From the NCBI RefSeq assembly GCF_001274895.1, contig NZ_CP006841.1, forward strand, positions 2,542,001 to 2,606,000: a DNA stretch of 64,000 nucleotides. Reading direction: 5' to 3'. The DNA is from Corynebacterium lactis RW2-5. Its GTDB lineage: Bacteria; Actinomycetota; Actinomycetes; Mycobacteriales; Mycobacteriaceae. The position numbers were made by a program, and so were the translations under genes. Below are positions 16,300 to 24,738 of the stretch, one piece after another. Each line of letters starts with the position of its first letter. Position 1 is the first letter of the stretch. Below the pieces are notes generated by a model, which did not search any database, was not told the DNA's origin, and saw nothing but the letters and a program-made list of their open reading frames with translations.

Positions 16300-18267
16300 G
16301 TGGGTAGGCACTCTTTAGAACCGGACGAACCGGCAGCTCAGAAGTTCACACCAAATAGCCAGGTCAACAGCCTAGGCTCTTTTGGCATATCCAATGCCGG
16401 AATGCGCCCCTCAGGCAGCTTTCAAGGCTCTCGCGTCAGTAGGCGCCCAAGCAGGCGTTCGCATGGCACACCCAGCGCTTCGGCTGCCCCGCAGGTACCT
16501 GCCCCGCAGATGCCTAGCCAGCGAGCGACTGCCCGGCCCTCGGCGAAGGCGCACGCCTCCACACCGAATCCCGCTGCGCAGCCAAAGCAACGTCCGATCT
16601 CTCCCTCGCCTGCCACAAAAAAGCACTCTTCCCAACCCGCGAGCTCCGCGACTCCCGCCTCGAGTTCCCAGAAAGCGCAAAGGCCTAAGCCGATGCGCCA
16701 TAATCCTCTACTCGCGCGCAGAATCTTGGCGACTGTCCTAACCATTGCCGGCATCGCAACATTTCTCGCCCTCGTCGGCCTCTGGCCCTCAGGCGAGGCA
16801 CCAAAGCCGCAGCCGGGGTTCCTCGAATCCCAATCGACTGCCGCCGAATCCGTCACGGGCACCGTCGTCGAGCACACTTCCGGCACCTGCTCCTCACCGG
16901 ACGTGGGTCGCGTATTCACAGATCAGCCCCGCCTTTCTCCTTCTTCTGTCGGCTTGCCGACGCCCCCTACCGCCCCACGTGTTCCCGGCAATCCCGGGGC
17001 ACAGGAACAGGATTGCCAGCTCTCGGTTGTCGAGTTGACCTCTGGCCCTGACGAAGGGAAAAAGACCCTTCTTGAGACTTCTGGAATGCCGGGCGAGGTC
17101 GAACTTGCCAAGGGGGACAAGATTGTCCTGGCGATTCATAAGCCATCGAGTGAGGGGATTCCGGGAATCCCCTTTGGCTCAGGTGATCCAGGCAGCGCGG
17201 GAGCTGTGCCAGCGCCAATGCCCGCCCCTATGCCCTCACCGGGTCCGGCGCCCGAAGGAGTTCCAGCGCCACCAGCTGCCCCTACCCCGGGCGAGGGGCA
17301 GACACCGGAGGCCCCAGCACTGCCGTCCCCGCCCGCCCCAGAGGGAGCACCTGCGCCGGAGCCTGCGGATGCCCCGGTCCCGGCGCCAGCACCTGCACCC
17401 GTTGCCGAGGTCACGCCACAACAGGTTTCGAATGTGGCGTCGACCAGCACTAACACCTACACTTTCTTGGACCTAGACCGCAGCGTGTCCATCTGGCTTT
17501 GGCTGGGTGCCGCCGTGATTCTCATTGCCGTCGTCGGCATGACCCGCGGTATGCTGAGCCTGGTTGGTCTGGGGATTACCCTTGTCGCGGTACTGGGTTT
17601 CCTCGTTCCTGCGCTGTTGCGCGGCGGCGATCCGGTCGCTCTCGCGATTACAGCGGGCGCTGCAATTCTCTTCCCGGTCCTGTTCCTGGTACACGGTGTC
17701 AATTGGAAGTCTGCCTCCGCACTCGCGGGAACGCTAACCACTATGGTTCTGGCTGCGCTTCTCGCCAATGTCGCGATCTCGTCGTCTCAGCTCCGCGGCC
17801 TTGGCAACGAAGATAACCTACTGATTCAGCTCTACTTGCCGGAAGTCTCGGTCACGGGTCTGCTCATGGCCGGTTTCATTGTCGGCGCACTTGGAGTGCT
17901 CAACGACGTCACCATCGCGCAGGCCTCGACCGTGCAAGAGCTTTACGACGCGGCCCCCAAGTCTCGTCCCATCGAGGTCTTCCGGTCCGCAATGAAGGTA
18001 GGCCGAGACCACATAGCGTCGATGGTCTACACGCTTGTACTCGCCTACCTGGGCACCGCTCTGCCGCTGTCTATTCTGCTCAGTGTTTCTGACAGGCCAC
18101 TGTTGCAGTCGCTGACATCCGACGTGGTGGCAACCGAGCTCCTGCGCTCGGTCATCGGCGCGATTGCTCTGGTCCTGGCGGTGCCAATTACAACCTTCAT
18201 CGCAGCGCACACTATCGCGCCGGAGGGAATGAAATTGCCGAAGCGCTCCCGCGCAGCGAGCGTTTAG
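16300..18267 (+). CDS. YibE/F family membrane protein with long Pro/Ala region
   Basis: A 655-residue protein. The N-terminal ~140 residues are polar, Pro/Ser/Ala-rich and probably cytoplasmic; one transmembrane helix follows (~145-165). Next comes an extracytoplasmic domain with two conserved-looking Cys, then a Pro/Ala-rich linker (~290-372). Seven or so helices at ~390-645 form the YibE/F domain, recognisable by L-N-D-V-T-I-A-Q-A-S-T-V-Q-E-L. YibE/F proteins are membrane proteins of unknown transport function. The GTG at 16300 opens with M-G-R-H-S, common among corynebacterial membrane proteins. A TAGCGT element about seven bases before the GTG would fit a leaderless transcript. It converges with the UDP-glucose dehydrogenase gene. 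The Pro/Ala linker is longer than usual for the family. Confidence 0.82.
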   Translation: MGRHSLEPDEPAAQKFTPNSQVNSLGSFGISNAGMRPSGSFQGSRVSRRPSRRSHGTPSASAAPQVPAPQMPSQRATARPSAKAHASTPNPAAQPKQRPISPSPATKKHSSQPASSATPASSSQKAQRPKPMRHNPLLARRILATVLTIAGIATFLALVGLWPSGEAPKPQPGFLESQSTAAESVTGTVVEHTSGTCSSPDVGRVFTDQPRLSPSSVGLPTPPTAPRVPGNPGAQEQDCQLSVVELTSGPDEGKKTLLETSGMPGEVELAKGDKIVLAIHKPSSEGIPGIPFGSGDPGSAGAVPAPMPAPMPSPGPAPEGVPAPPAAPTPGEGQTPEAPALPSPPAPEGAPAPEPADAPVPAPAPAPVAEVTPQQVSNVASTSTNTYTFLDLDRSVSIWLWLGAAVILIAVVGMTRGMLSLVGLGITLVAVLGFLVPALLRGGDPVALAITAGAAILFPVLFLVHGVNWKSASALAGTLTTMVLAALLANVAISSSQLRGLGNEDNLLIQLYLPEVSVTGLLMAGFIVGALGVLNDVTIAQASTVQELYDAAPKSRPIEVFRSAMKVGRDHIASMVYTLVLAYLGTALPLSILLSVSDRPLLQSLTSDVVATELLRSVIGAIALVLAVPITTFIAAHTIAPEGMKLPKRSRAASV

Positions 18268-18317
18268 CCGACCGGCCGCGCACTAGACAGCCACGCTGCC
18301 CTAACCGCTGCCACTAG

Positions 18318-19682
18318 CTAGCCGCGGCCCAGGCAGGTGACGTCCCACCCGGCGTCACTCCACTCCTGGCTGGGCAGGCAGTTGCGGCCATCCAGAACCG
18401 CCGCCCGCTTCACCAGATCCTTGGCCCACACGGGATCGATCTCACGGAACTGCTTCCATTCGGTCGCAACGACGACCATCTCGGTGTTGCGCAGCGCGTC
18501 CTCAATCGTCGGTGCGTAATCGAGCGTCGGGAAGACGCGCTTGGCGGTTTCCATCGCCTGCGGATCATGGACAACCACCGCGGCACCGGCCAGCGACAGC
18601 GAGCCAGCGATCGACAGGGCCGGTGAGTCGCGGACATCGTCCGAATCCGGCTTAAACGCCGCGCCCAGGACCGTGACAGTGTGACCCAGCAGGGAGCCGC
18701 CGAAGCTCTCCTTGACCAGGTCCACGGCCTTCTCGCGGCGGCGCATGTTAATCGCGTCGACTTCGCGCAGGAACGTCAGCGCCTGATCCGCGCCGAGCTC
18801 ACCGGCACGCGCCATGAACGCGCGGATGTCCTTCGGCAGGCATCCGCCGCCAAACCCCAGGCCTGCATTGAGGAAACGACGACCAATGCGAGCGTCCATG
18901 CCAATGGCGTCGGCAAGCGTGGTCACGTCTGCGCCAGTGGACTCGCAGATCTCGGAGACGGCATTGATGAAGGAGATCTTGGTGGCCAGGAAAGCGTTGG
19001 CGGAGACCTTCACCAGCTCGGCGGTGGCAGTGTCGGTGACAATGATGGGGGTGTTGCGCTCGAGGATCGGGGCGAAGCATTCGCGCAGGATCGCCTCGGC
19101 GGACGCCTCGACTTCGCGGCCCGCGCCATCGACGATTGCGCCCGGTTTTTGCAGGCCGAGAACCACGCGGTCCGGCTCCAGGGTGTCCTTTACCGCAAAA
19201 CCCTCGCGCAAGAACTCGGGGTTCCACGCCACCTCAATGCTGGTGTCCTCGAGGCCACGCTCCGCCACAATCTTTGAGCCCAGCTGCTGCAGGCGCGTCG
19301 CAGTCCCCACCGGAACCGTCGACTTTCCAAACACCACATGCTTGCCGACGACCCTGCGCGACAACTCGGTGATAGCGGCATCGACATAGCGAACATCCGC
19401 GGCATAGGAGCCCTTGACCTGCGGCGTTCCGACACCGACGAAGTGGACGTTGGCGAAGGCCGCGGCCTCGTCGTAATCGGTGGTGAAGCGCAGGCGACCG
19501 GACTCGACGTGCTTACTCAGCAGCTCAGGCAGCCCCGGCTCGAAAAAGGGAACCCGGCCGGAGGATAGCGCCTCGACCTTGGCGGGGTCGACGTCGACTC
19601 CCAGCACCTCGTGTCCCAACTCCGCCATCGCCGCGGCGTGTGTTGCGCCGAGATAGCCCGTACCAATCACTGTAAGTCGCAT
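18318..19682 (-). CDS. UDP-glucose 6-dehydrogenase
   Basis: A 454-residue enzyme that oxidises UDP-glucose twice with NAD+ to UDP-glucuronate, a precursor for cell-surface polysaccharide. The N-terminal Rossmann domain opens with T-V-I-G-T-G-Y-L-G. The middle helix and substrate region include G-K-S-T-V-P-V-G-T and W-N-P-E-F-L-R-E-G. The catalytic Cys lies in G-F-G-G-G-C-L-P-K-D. The C-terminal UDP-binding domain has G-A-A-F-K-P-D-S-D-D-V-R-D-S-P. The ATG at 19682 is preferred over a GTG at 19706 because the conserved domain begins immediately. No clear ribosome site precedes it. It follows the osmoprotectant ABC genes on the same strand but after a 142-base gap, so it is probably transcribed separately. 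No glycan-assembly genes lie next to it. Confidence 0.93.
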   Translation of the reverse strand: MRLTVIGTGYLGATHAAAMAELGHEVLGVDVDPAKVEALSSGRVPFFEPGLPELLSKHVESGRLRFTTDYDEAAAFANVHFVGVGTPQVKGSYAADVRYVDAAITELSRRVVGKHVVFGKSTVPVGTATRLQQLGSKIVAERGLEDTSIEVAWNPEFLREGFAVKDTLEPDRVVLGLQKPGAIVDGAGREVEASAEAILRECFAPILERNTPIIVTDTATAELVKVSANAFLATKISFINAVSEICESTGADVTTLADAIGMDARIGRRFLNAGLGFGGGCLPKDIRAFMARAGELGADQALTFLREVDAINMRRREKAVDLVKESFGGSLLGHTVTVLGAAFKPDSDDVRDSPALSIAGSLSLAGAAVVVHDPQAMETAKRVFPTLDYAPTIEDALRNTEMVVVATEWKQFREIDPVWAKDLVKRAAVLDGRNCLPSQEWSDAGWDVTCLGRG

Positions 19683-19824
19683 AGGGAATATTATTTGTTC
19701 GCGCACGTGCGGTGTTCAAACCCTTACAGCCCTCAAAAGGTGTGGAAAAAAGGGGTATTTGACGAAACTTTGGGAGGCTTTACCCTCCGGTTTTCCGAGC
19801 CTTCTCCGGGAGTATCCCGCGACG

Positions 19825-20808
19825 TCACCGGCCGTTCATGCGCGACGAGTCCAGCCACTGTCGCGCGATTAGAGCCGAACCTGCCTTCTCCTCCCCCGAG
19901 GAACGCTCATTCATCCGCACCAGATCCGCCGTCGTCAGGTTCTCCGACACCTCGCCCAGAATCTTCCGCACGCGATCATCGACGGTGTCCATGCGGCCCA
20001 ATGCCACGACATTTTGCGCCAGGATCATCCGCTTGGGATCTTCCAGCGTGACCAGATCTACTTTCTGCCCCGACGAGTCCATCAGCGGCGTAGTGGTGAA
20101 GATGTTCGCCATATCAACCGCCCCCTGTGCGACAGCCTGAATTGTCAGAGGACCGCCTGCGTCGCCGTAGCCGACCAGCTGCATCCGGTCTTTTTCAATG
20201 CCATAGTACTTCGTCAGGCCCATCGGCCCGAATGGCTGCTTGGCGAGCTCCGGGCCTCCGCCAATGCGGATCTTCCCAGGCAGGCCAGCCATGTCCTCCA
20301 AGGACTTCACGCCGTACTTCTCCGACGTCGCACGGGTGATTCGATACGCATCCTTAGACTCCGCTGGCGCGACGGCGAGTACGCCGAACCCCTGTGGCAG
20401 ATTGCGTCGCAGCGCCTCCTGCACCGCAGTGGAGTCCGCACCTGCGGGAACATCGCCGAAGTAAGAGGCCAGGTTTCCCGCGTACTCAGGGACGATGTCG
20501 ATAGAGCCCTCCTCCAGGGCCTCCAGATAGACATCACGGGCGCCGATTTGCGGGACTACTTCTGCCTTCAGTCCCGCGTCCATCAGTGCATACGCCCAAA
20601 TCCGGGCCAGAATCTCGGACTCCGGAAACATTGCCGAACCGATTCGAATCTCCTGACCATCGCGGTTTTTCGGGTCGGCCGGATCGAGGTTACTAACCGA
20701 GCAGCCGGACAGCACACCGGCAGACCCCACAGAGCCCGCAACGATGGCCGCCGCGGCGCCGCGCAGGAAACCGCGCCTGCTCACCATACTTGTCGCTACA
20801 CGCTTCAC
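19825..20808 (-). CDS. Osmoprotectant ABC transporter substrate-binding lipoprotein (ProX/OpuCC type)
   Basis: A 327-residue binding protein for quaternary amines such as glycine betaine, choline or carnitine. The N-terminus has a twin-arginine motif (S-R-R-G-F-L) followed by a lipobox ending V-L-S-G-C at Cys36, so it appears to be a Tat-exported lipoprotein. The mature domain shows the OpuAC/ProX pattern: I-R-I-G-S-A-M-F-P-E-S-E, D-I-V-P-E-Y-A-G-N-L and G-A-V-D-M-A-N-I-F-T-T. The GTG start at 20808 overlaps the upstream permease stop (GTGA) and has a G-rich ribosome site. It is the last gene of a four-gene operon (ATPase, permease, permease, binding protein). A weak hairpin lies downstream. 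Confidence 0.9.
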   Translation of the reverse strand: MKRVATSMVSRRGFLRGAAAAIVAGSVGSAGVLSGCSVSNLDPADPKNRDGQEIRIGSAMFPESEILARIWAYALMDAGLKAEVVPQIGARDVYLEALEEGSIDIVPEYAGNLASYFGDVPAGADSTAVQEALRRNLPQGFGVLAVAPAESKDAYRITRATSEKYGVKSLEDMAGLPGKIRIGGGPELAKQPFGPMGLTKYYGIEKDRMQLVGYGDAGGPLTIQAVAQGAVDMANIFTTTPLMDSSGQKVDLVTLEDPKRMILAQNVVALGRMDTVDDRVRKILGEVSENLTTADLVRMNERSSGEEKAGSALIARQWLDSSRMNGR

Positions 20809-21590
20809 TGTTCGCTCCCCCTCTGCGTCTCGGCAGCTGCTCCCCGGGCAACACCTCTGGGAGTCACTAAGCGCTGGGCCAGGGCAAAGATGGCGTCGGT
20901 AAGCAGGGAGAGAACAGCGACAATCAGGGCCGCGCCGAGCATGACCCCGTAGTCGCGGACCGCGAGGGAATCTAGCAGGTAGCGGCCAATTCCACCGAGC
21001 CCCAAGTAGGCGGCGACCGTCGCGGTGGCCAGGACCTGCAGCCACGCCGAGCGGACCCCGCCGATGAGGACGGGCAGAGCCAGGGGCAGCTCCACGCTGG
21101 TGACGACCTGCCGGGTCGAAAAACCGACAGCACGGGCGGCATCCACCGTCGCTCGATCGACCGCGGCGAAACCTGCGGCCGTCGCGGCGAGTACCGGAGG
21201 CACGGCCAGGATGACCAGCACAATCGTCGCCGGGATCAGCGCCGCCGTCACTCCTGCGGGGATGATGAGGGCGAGGAAAGTCAGAAGGCCCAGGGTGGGC
21301 ATCGCGCGCAGCACGCCGGAGGCACCCAGCACGGCGCCGCGCCCGCGCCCGGTGTGCCCCACAACCATGCCCAGGCCGACACCCAACACCACCGCGATGC
21401 CCGTGGCCAGGGCGGTGTAGCCGAGGTGCTCGGCAACGCGCATCGCAATGCCGCTATCGCCGCGCCACGATGCCGCCGACGTCAGCCACTCCCACGCCTG
21501 CCGGAGCACGGCGTAGCCCTCGGCATCGTGCGCGTCCGCGTTCATGTCGGCTGCAACCGCCTGGGCCAAGGTCGTCACTCCCGCGCTCAT
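20805..21590 (-). CDS. Osmoprotectant ABC transporter permease (second)
   Basis: A 261-residue inner-membrane permease with five or six helices. The EAA-type coupling loop is visible as D-A-A-R-A-V-G-F-S-T-R-Q-V-V followed by E-L-P-L-A-L-P-V-L-I-G-G, as in OpuCB/OpuCD and ProW families. An N-terminal polar region of about 50 residues precedes the first helix. The ATG at 21590 overlaps the stop of the first permease (ATGA), replacing a longer open frame that starts inside that gene. It forms a heterodimeric pore with the adjacent permease. Import is coupled to the ATPase encoded at 22250-23110. Confidence 0.9.
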   Translation of the reverse strand: MSAGVTTLAQAVAADMNADAHDAEGYAVLRQAWEWLTSAASWRGDSGIAMRVAEHLGYTALATGIAVVLGVGLGMVVGHTGRGRGAVLGASGVLRAMPTLGLLTFLALIIPAGVTAALIPATIVLVILAVPPVLAATAAGFAAVDRATVDAARAVGFSTRQVVTSVELPLALPVLIGGVRSAWLQVLATATVAAYLGLGGIGRYLLDSLAVRDYGVMLGAALIVAVLSLLTDAIFALAQRLVTPRGVARGAAAETQRGSEQ

Positions 21591-22240
21591 TTCACGGCCG
21601 CCTTCCGCGACCACGGCATCACAATCGCGCCCAGCGCCACCAACACCACGTCAAAGACCAGCGCTACCACCGCGGTGCCGGCGACGCCGGCGAGGATTTC
21701 CGTCGGGAAGCTGCGGTTAAAGCCGTCAGTGAAGAAGTAGCCCAACCCGTGCACGCCAACCAGAGACCCGACGCTGACCAGCGACACCGTCGACGCCGAC
21801 ACGACTCTCGCGCCCGACAACAACACCGGACCGGCTAGCGGCAACTCCACTCCGAGGACCCGCCACAGCGGGGCGTAGCCCACGGCCCTCGCGGCATCGC
21901 GGGTCATCGACGGCACCGCCCCGAACGCATCCGTCGCCGTCCTGGTCATCAGCGCCACGCCGTACGCCGCCAGCGCCACCTGCACATTCAGTGGCGACAA
22001 CACCGAAGTGCCCAGCAGCGCCGGAAGCATCACAAAAAGCGCCAACGACGGAATCGCATACAGAAGGCCCGTCCCAGAAGAAATCACCGCGCGAAACCGA
22101 CTCCTCCGCGCGGCCGCAAACCCGAGTGGGATAGACAGCAGCACCGCCACCACAATCGGCGGGACCGCCAAGGACACGTGCGCGAGCGTCAACTCCGCAA
22201 TCTGTGCGAAATTCTCCGGATACCAGGACCAACGAATCAT
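21587..22240 (-). CDS. Osmoprotectant ABC transporter permease (first)
   Basis: A 217-residue permease, a compact version with about five helices covering nearly the whole length. The coupling loop reads D-A-A-R-A-V-G-Y-A-P-L-W-R-V followed by E-L-P-L-A-G-P-V-L-L-S-G. The N-terminus (W-Y-P-E-N-F-A-Q-I) is typical of betaine/carnitine/choline permeases. The start lies nine bases after the ATPase stop, and the end overlaps the next permease start. Together these spacings show tight translation coupling across the operon. Confidence 0.9.
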   Translation of the reverse strand: MIRWSWYPENFAQIAELTLAHVSLAVPPIVVAVLLSIPLGFAAARRSRFRAVISSGTGLLYAIPSLALFVMLPALLGTSVLSPLNVQVALAAYGVALMTRTATDAFGAVPSMTRDAARAVGYAPLWRVLGVELPLAGPVLLSGARVVSASTVSLVSVGSLVGVHGLGYFFTDGFNRSFPTEILAGVAGTAVVALVFDVVLVALGAIVMPWSRKAAVK

Positions 22241-22249
22241 GGCGGACCG

Positions 22250-23110
22250 TCACCGCGCTTCCGGGGACGTGGCTGCGGGGTCGTCGACAAGCACACCGGC
22301 CACACGCCCGCGCGCATCGAGCACACGGGACCCGTCCACGCGGAGCTGGCGGGAATCCGCATCGATGAACTCGCGGACATAGTCGCTGGCCGGGGCCTCG
22401 ATGAACTCATCCGGGGTACCCTGCTGCGCGATATGGCCGCCCTTTTGAAGAAGCACCACCTTATCGCCCAGGTGGAACGCCTCACCAATGTCATGAGTGA
22501 CAAACAGGATGGTGCGCCCCAACTCGCGCTGCAACCGCAGCACCTCTGCCTGCAGCTCACGCCGCACGATCGGGTCAACGGCCGCGAAGGGCTCGTCCAT
22601 CAGCAGAATCCCCGACTCCGCAGCCAAAGCGCGCGCCACACCGACACGCTGCTGCTGCCCGCCCGATAGCTGCGCCGGATACCGCTTGCCGACGCTGCCC
22701 TCAAGCCCCACGACTTCGAGAAGCTCCATTGCTTTCATCCGGGCCCGCCTGCGCGGCACCCCGTTGAGGCGCGGGACCGTAGCCACGTTATCGACCACGG
22801 TTTTGTGTGGCATCAAGCCACCATTTTGCATCACGTAACCGATACCTCGGCGCAGCTGAACCGGATCGCGCTCGGCGACATCGACACCATCAACAAAAAC
22901 ACGGCCCGAAGTCGGGTCCACCATGCGGTTGACCATACGCAGCAGCGTTGTCTTACCGCAGCCGGAAGAACCGACGAGAACCGTGATGGCATCGCGGGGA
23001 ATATCCAGGTCAATGGCATCAATGACCAGGGTCGAAGACCTGCGGGCCGCGCCAAAGGTTTTGGACACGCCCTCAAAACGAATGGCGACTTGCCGTAGGT
23101 CAGCTGACAT
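22250..23110 (-). CDS. Osmoprotectant ABC transporter ATP-binding protein (OpuCA/ProV type)
   Basis: A 286-residue ABC ATPase. Motifs are Walker A G-S-S-G-C-G-K-T-T, a Q-loop in Y-V-M-Q-N-G-G-L-M-P-H, signature L-S-G-G-Q-Q-Q-R, Walker B I-L-L-M-D-E-P-F and a switch His in T-H-D-I-G-E-A. The family C-terminus usually carries a CBS pair that senses ionic strength; here only ~45 residues follow the ATPase domain, with a V-L-D-A-R-G-R-V-A-G-V segment, so at most a remnant is present. The ATG at 23110 is used; a GTG nine bases upstream is possible. The gene lies 43 bases downstream of dcd on the same strand, so the osmoprotectant operon may read through from dcd. Confidence 0.88.
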   Translation of the reverse strand: MSADLRQVAIRFEGVSKTFGAARRSSTLVIDAIDLDIPRDAITVLVGSSGCGKTTLLRMVNRMVDPTSGRVFVDGVDVAERDPVQLRRGIGYVMQNGGLMPHKTVVDNVATVPRLNGVPRRRARMKAMELLEVVGLEGSVGKRYPAQLSGGQQQRVGVARALAAESGILLMDEPFAAVDPIVRRELQAEVLRLQRELGRTILFVTHDIGEAFHLGDKVVLLQKGGHIAQQGTPDEFIEAPASDYVREFIDADSRQLRVDGSRVLDARGRVAGVLVDDPAATSPEAR

Positions 23111-23153
23111 GGTCTCCACCGTAGCAGCGACGGCGGATTCAACTCGCGAAGAT

Positions 23154-23732
23154 TTAATCTTCCCGGAAGTTCAGATATGCGCGCGACGGTGTCGGACCGC
23201 GCTGGCCCTGGTACTTTGAACCCAACTTGCCCGAGCCATAGGGAACCTCGGCCGGCGAGGACATCTTGAATAGCGCCAGCTGACCGACCTTCATGTTCGG
23301 CCACAGGGCGATGGGGAGGTTCGCGACGTTGGAGAGCTCCAGCGTGATATGTCCGGCGAAACCGGGGTCGATGAACCCCGCAGTGGAGTGGGTAGCAAGT
23401 CCAAGTCGTCCCAGCGAGGACTTGCCCTCCAGGCGCCCGGCAAGGTGAGACGGAATGGTGAAAAACTCCAGCGTGGATGCTAAAACGAACTCACCTGGAT
23501 GCAGAATAAAGGCCTCGCCCTCGCCGACCTCATGCAGAGAAGTCAGCTCCTCCTGGGGCAGCTTCGGGTCGATGTGCGTGTAACGGGAGTTATTGAACAC
23601 GCGGAAGAACTTGTCCAGGCGCACATCGATAGACGATGGCTGGATCATCTTCGGGTCGAAAGGATCGATGCCAAGGCGGGCATCGCCCTCGGCGTCGATG
23701 GCAGCACGGATATCGCGGTCTGAAAGCAACAC
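23154..23732 (-). CDS. dcd: dCTP deaminase
   Basis: A 192-residue trimeric enzyme that deaminates dCTP to dUTP for thymidylate synthesis. The signature [13 protein letters not shown] carries the catalytic Glu, followed by the [11 protein letters not shown] segment and a late Q-L-A-L-F-K. The C-terminal [19 protein letters not shown] is the nucleotide-closing tail. Mycobacterial relatives also hydrolyse dUTP to dUMP, so a bifunctional activity is possible but cannot be read with certainty. The GTG at 23732 gives M-L-L-S-D-R-D-I, the family N-terminus. It is upstream of the osmoprotectant transporter genes on the same strand. Confidence 0.95.
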   Translation of the reverse strand: MLLSDRDIRAAIDAEGDARLGIDPFDPKMIQPSSIDVRLDKFFRVFNNSRYTHIDPKLPQEELTSLHEVGEGEAFILHPGEFVLASTLEFFTIPSHLAGRLEGKSSLGRLGLATHSTAGFIDPGFAGHITLELSNVANLPIALWPNMKVGQLALFKMSSPAEVPYGSGKLGSKYQGQRGPTPSRAYLNFRED

Positions 23733-23929
23733 GACCTTGAGCTTAGCTGTTCAGCGATGAGGCGGGAGCCCGTGGTGCCGCTATGTCACGCAAGGTTTTA
23801 CACAAGACCAGATTTTTTACAGACTTCCGCTAGTGATACATTGAAATTGCAGAGGGCGATTGTTACGCCCTCGTCGCAGTACTGTGCCAATCTTTTGCGG
23901 CGAGGTCTTATGTACCAGTCTCCCCGTTT

Positions 23930-24003
23930 GCCGATGTAGTTCAATGGTAGAACTCCTGCTTCCCAAGCAGGCGGCGCGGGTTCGATTCCCGTCATCGGCT
24001 CCA
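23930..24003 (+). tRNA. tRNA-Gly (CCC anticodon)
   Basis: A complete cloverleaf of 74 bases: acceptor GCCGATG pairs with CATCGGC, the D-arm holds GTTCAATGGTAGAAC, the anticodon stem CCTGC/GCAGG encloses the loop TTCCCAA (anticodon CCC), and the T-arm is GCGGG-TTCGATT-CCCGT. The CCA end is encoded at 24001-24003. It reads glycine codon GGG. Confidence 0.96.
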
Positions 24004-24045
24004 GGAAAACTCAAGAAAAATTTGAGATGAGCTTCATCAACCGAA

Positions 24046-24087
24046 AAATCCCCAGATTGCGCTTTTAATCTCGCGCGCTGGGGATTT
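24046..24087. terminator. Bidirectional terminator between tRNA-Gly and the response regulator
   Basis: A perfect 10-bp stem (AAATCCCCAG at 24046-24055 with CTGGGGATTT at 24078-24087) serves both directions. On the minus strand it is followed by a T-run and its first arm lies within the last codons of the response regulator gene, which ends at 24065. On the plus strand it follows the tRNA. Confidence 0.8.
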
Positions 24088-24715
24088 CTTCGTATCGCAG
24101 CCAGTGCAGCACTGCTTTAACCCGGCGGTTGTCATCGCCGGGCAAGAACCCCAATTTCACAAACACATTCGCCACATGCTTGCTCACAGCGCCCGCAGTC
24201 AGTACTAGTAAACGTTCAATTTCCCGATTGCTCAGCCCCTGCGCCATCAAACTGAGAACTTCCCGCTCGCGTGGGGTCAGCGTCGCAATACCGCTCTCCC
24301 GTGCAGATATCAGCGCCGTCACCACCTCCGGGTCCACCACGGTGCCGCCGCGTCGAACTTCCTCCAAGTCTTTGACAAACGCCTCCACGTCGGAGACACG
24401 CTCCTTCAGGAGATATCCGAAGCTGCCGTGTTCCAGGAGCCTATCCAGGTAACTGGCCGCCACATACTGGCTGAGGACAACAACCGCCTGCTCAGGATTG
24501 CCTTTGCGAAGGTCATGCACCGCCTGGAGGCCGTCGTCACGCATGGCCGGAGGCATGCGCACATCGGTGACGATTACATCGAACACGGAGGCCACAGCGG
24601 CAGCGCGCAATTCATCCGCATCCGTTACCGCCACGACTTCATGACCGAGCGCACGCAGCAGGCCGGCGAGCCCCTCTCGCAACAACCCGGAGTCCTCCGC
24701 CAACAGGATATTCAC
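24065..24715 (-). CDS. Response regulator, NarL/LuxR family
   Basis: A 216-residue transcription regulator. The receiver domain shows acidic residues at 7-8 (A-E-D-S), the phospho-acceptor Asp in V-I-V-T-D-V-R-M-P (about residue 51) and the Lys in Y-L-L-K-E-R. The LuxR helix-turn-helix is seen as L-T-P-R-E-R-E-V-L-S-L-M-A-Q-G-L-S-N-R-E-I. The GTG start at 24715 is preceded by AGGAGG seven bases away. It lies 23 bases downstream of the histidine kinase gene on the same strand, forming a clear cognate pair. Its last codons double as the arm of a terminator hairpin. The regulated genes are unknown. Confidence 0.92.
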   Translation of the reverse strand: MNILLAEDSGLLREGLAGLLRALGHEVVAVTDADELRAAAVASVFDVIVTDVRMPPAMRDDGLQAVHDLRKGNPEQAVVVLSQYVAASYLDRLLEHGSFGYLLKERVSDVEAFVKDLEEVRRGGTVVDPEVVTALISARESGIATLTPREREVLSLMAQGLSNREIERLLVLTAGAVSKHVANVFVKLGFLPGDDNRRVKAVLHWLRYEEIPSARD

Positions 24716-24738
24716 CGTTGTCCCTCCTCATTTCGACG

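Noticed and set aside
19740..19824. GGAGG/CCTCC hairpin after the osmoprotectant operon
   Set aside because: The stem is only about five base pairs and imperfect, so I do not call it a terminator.
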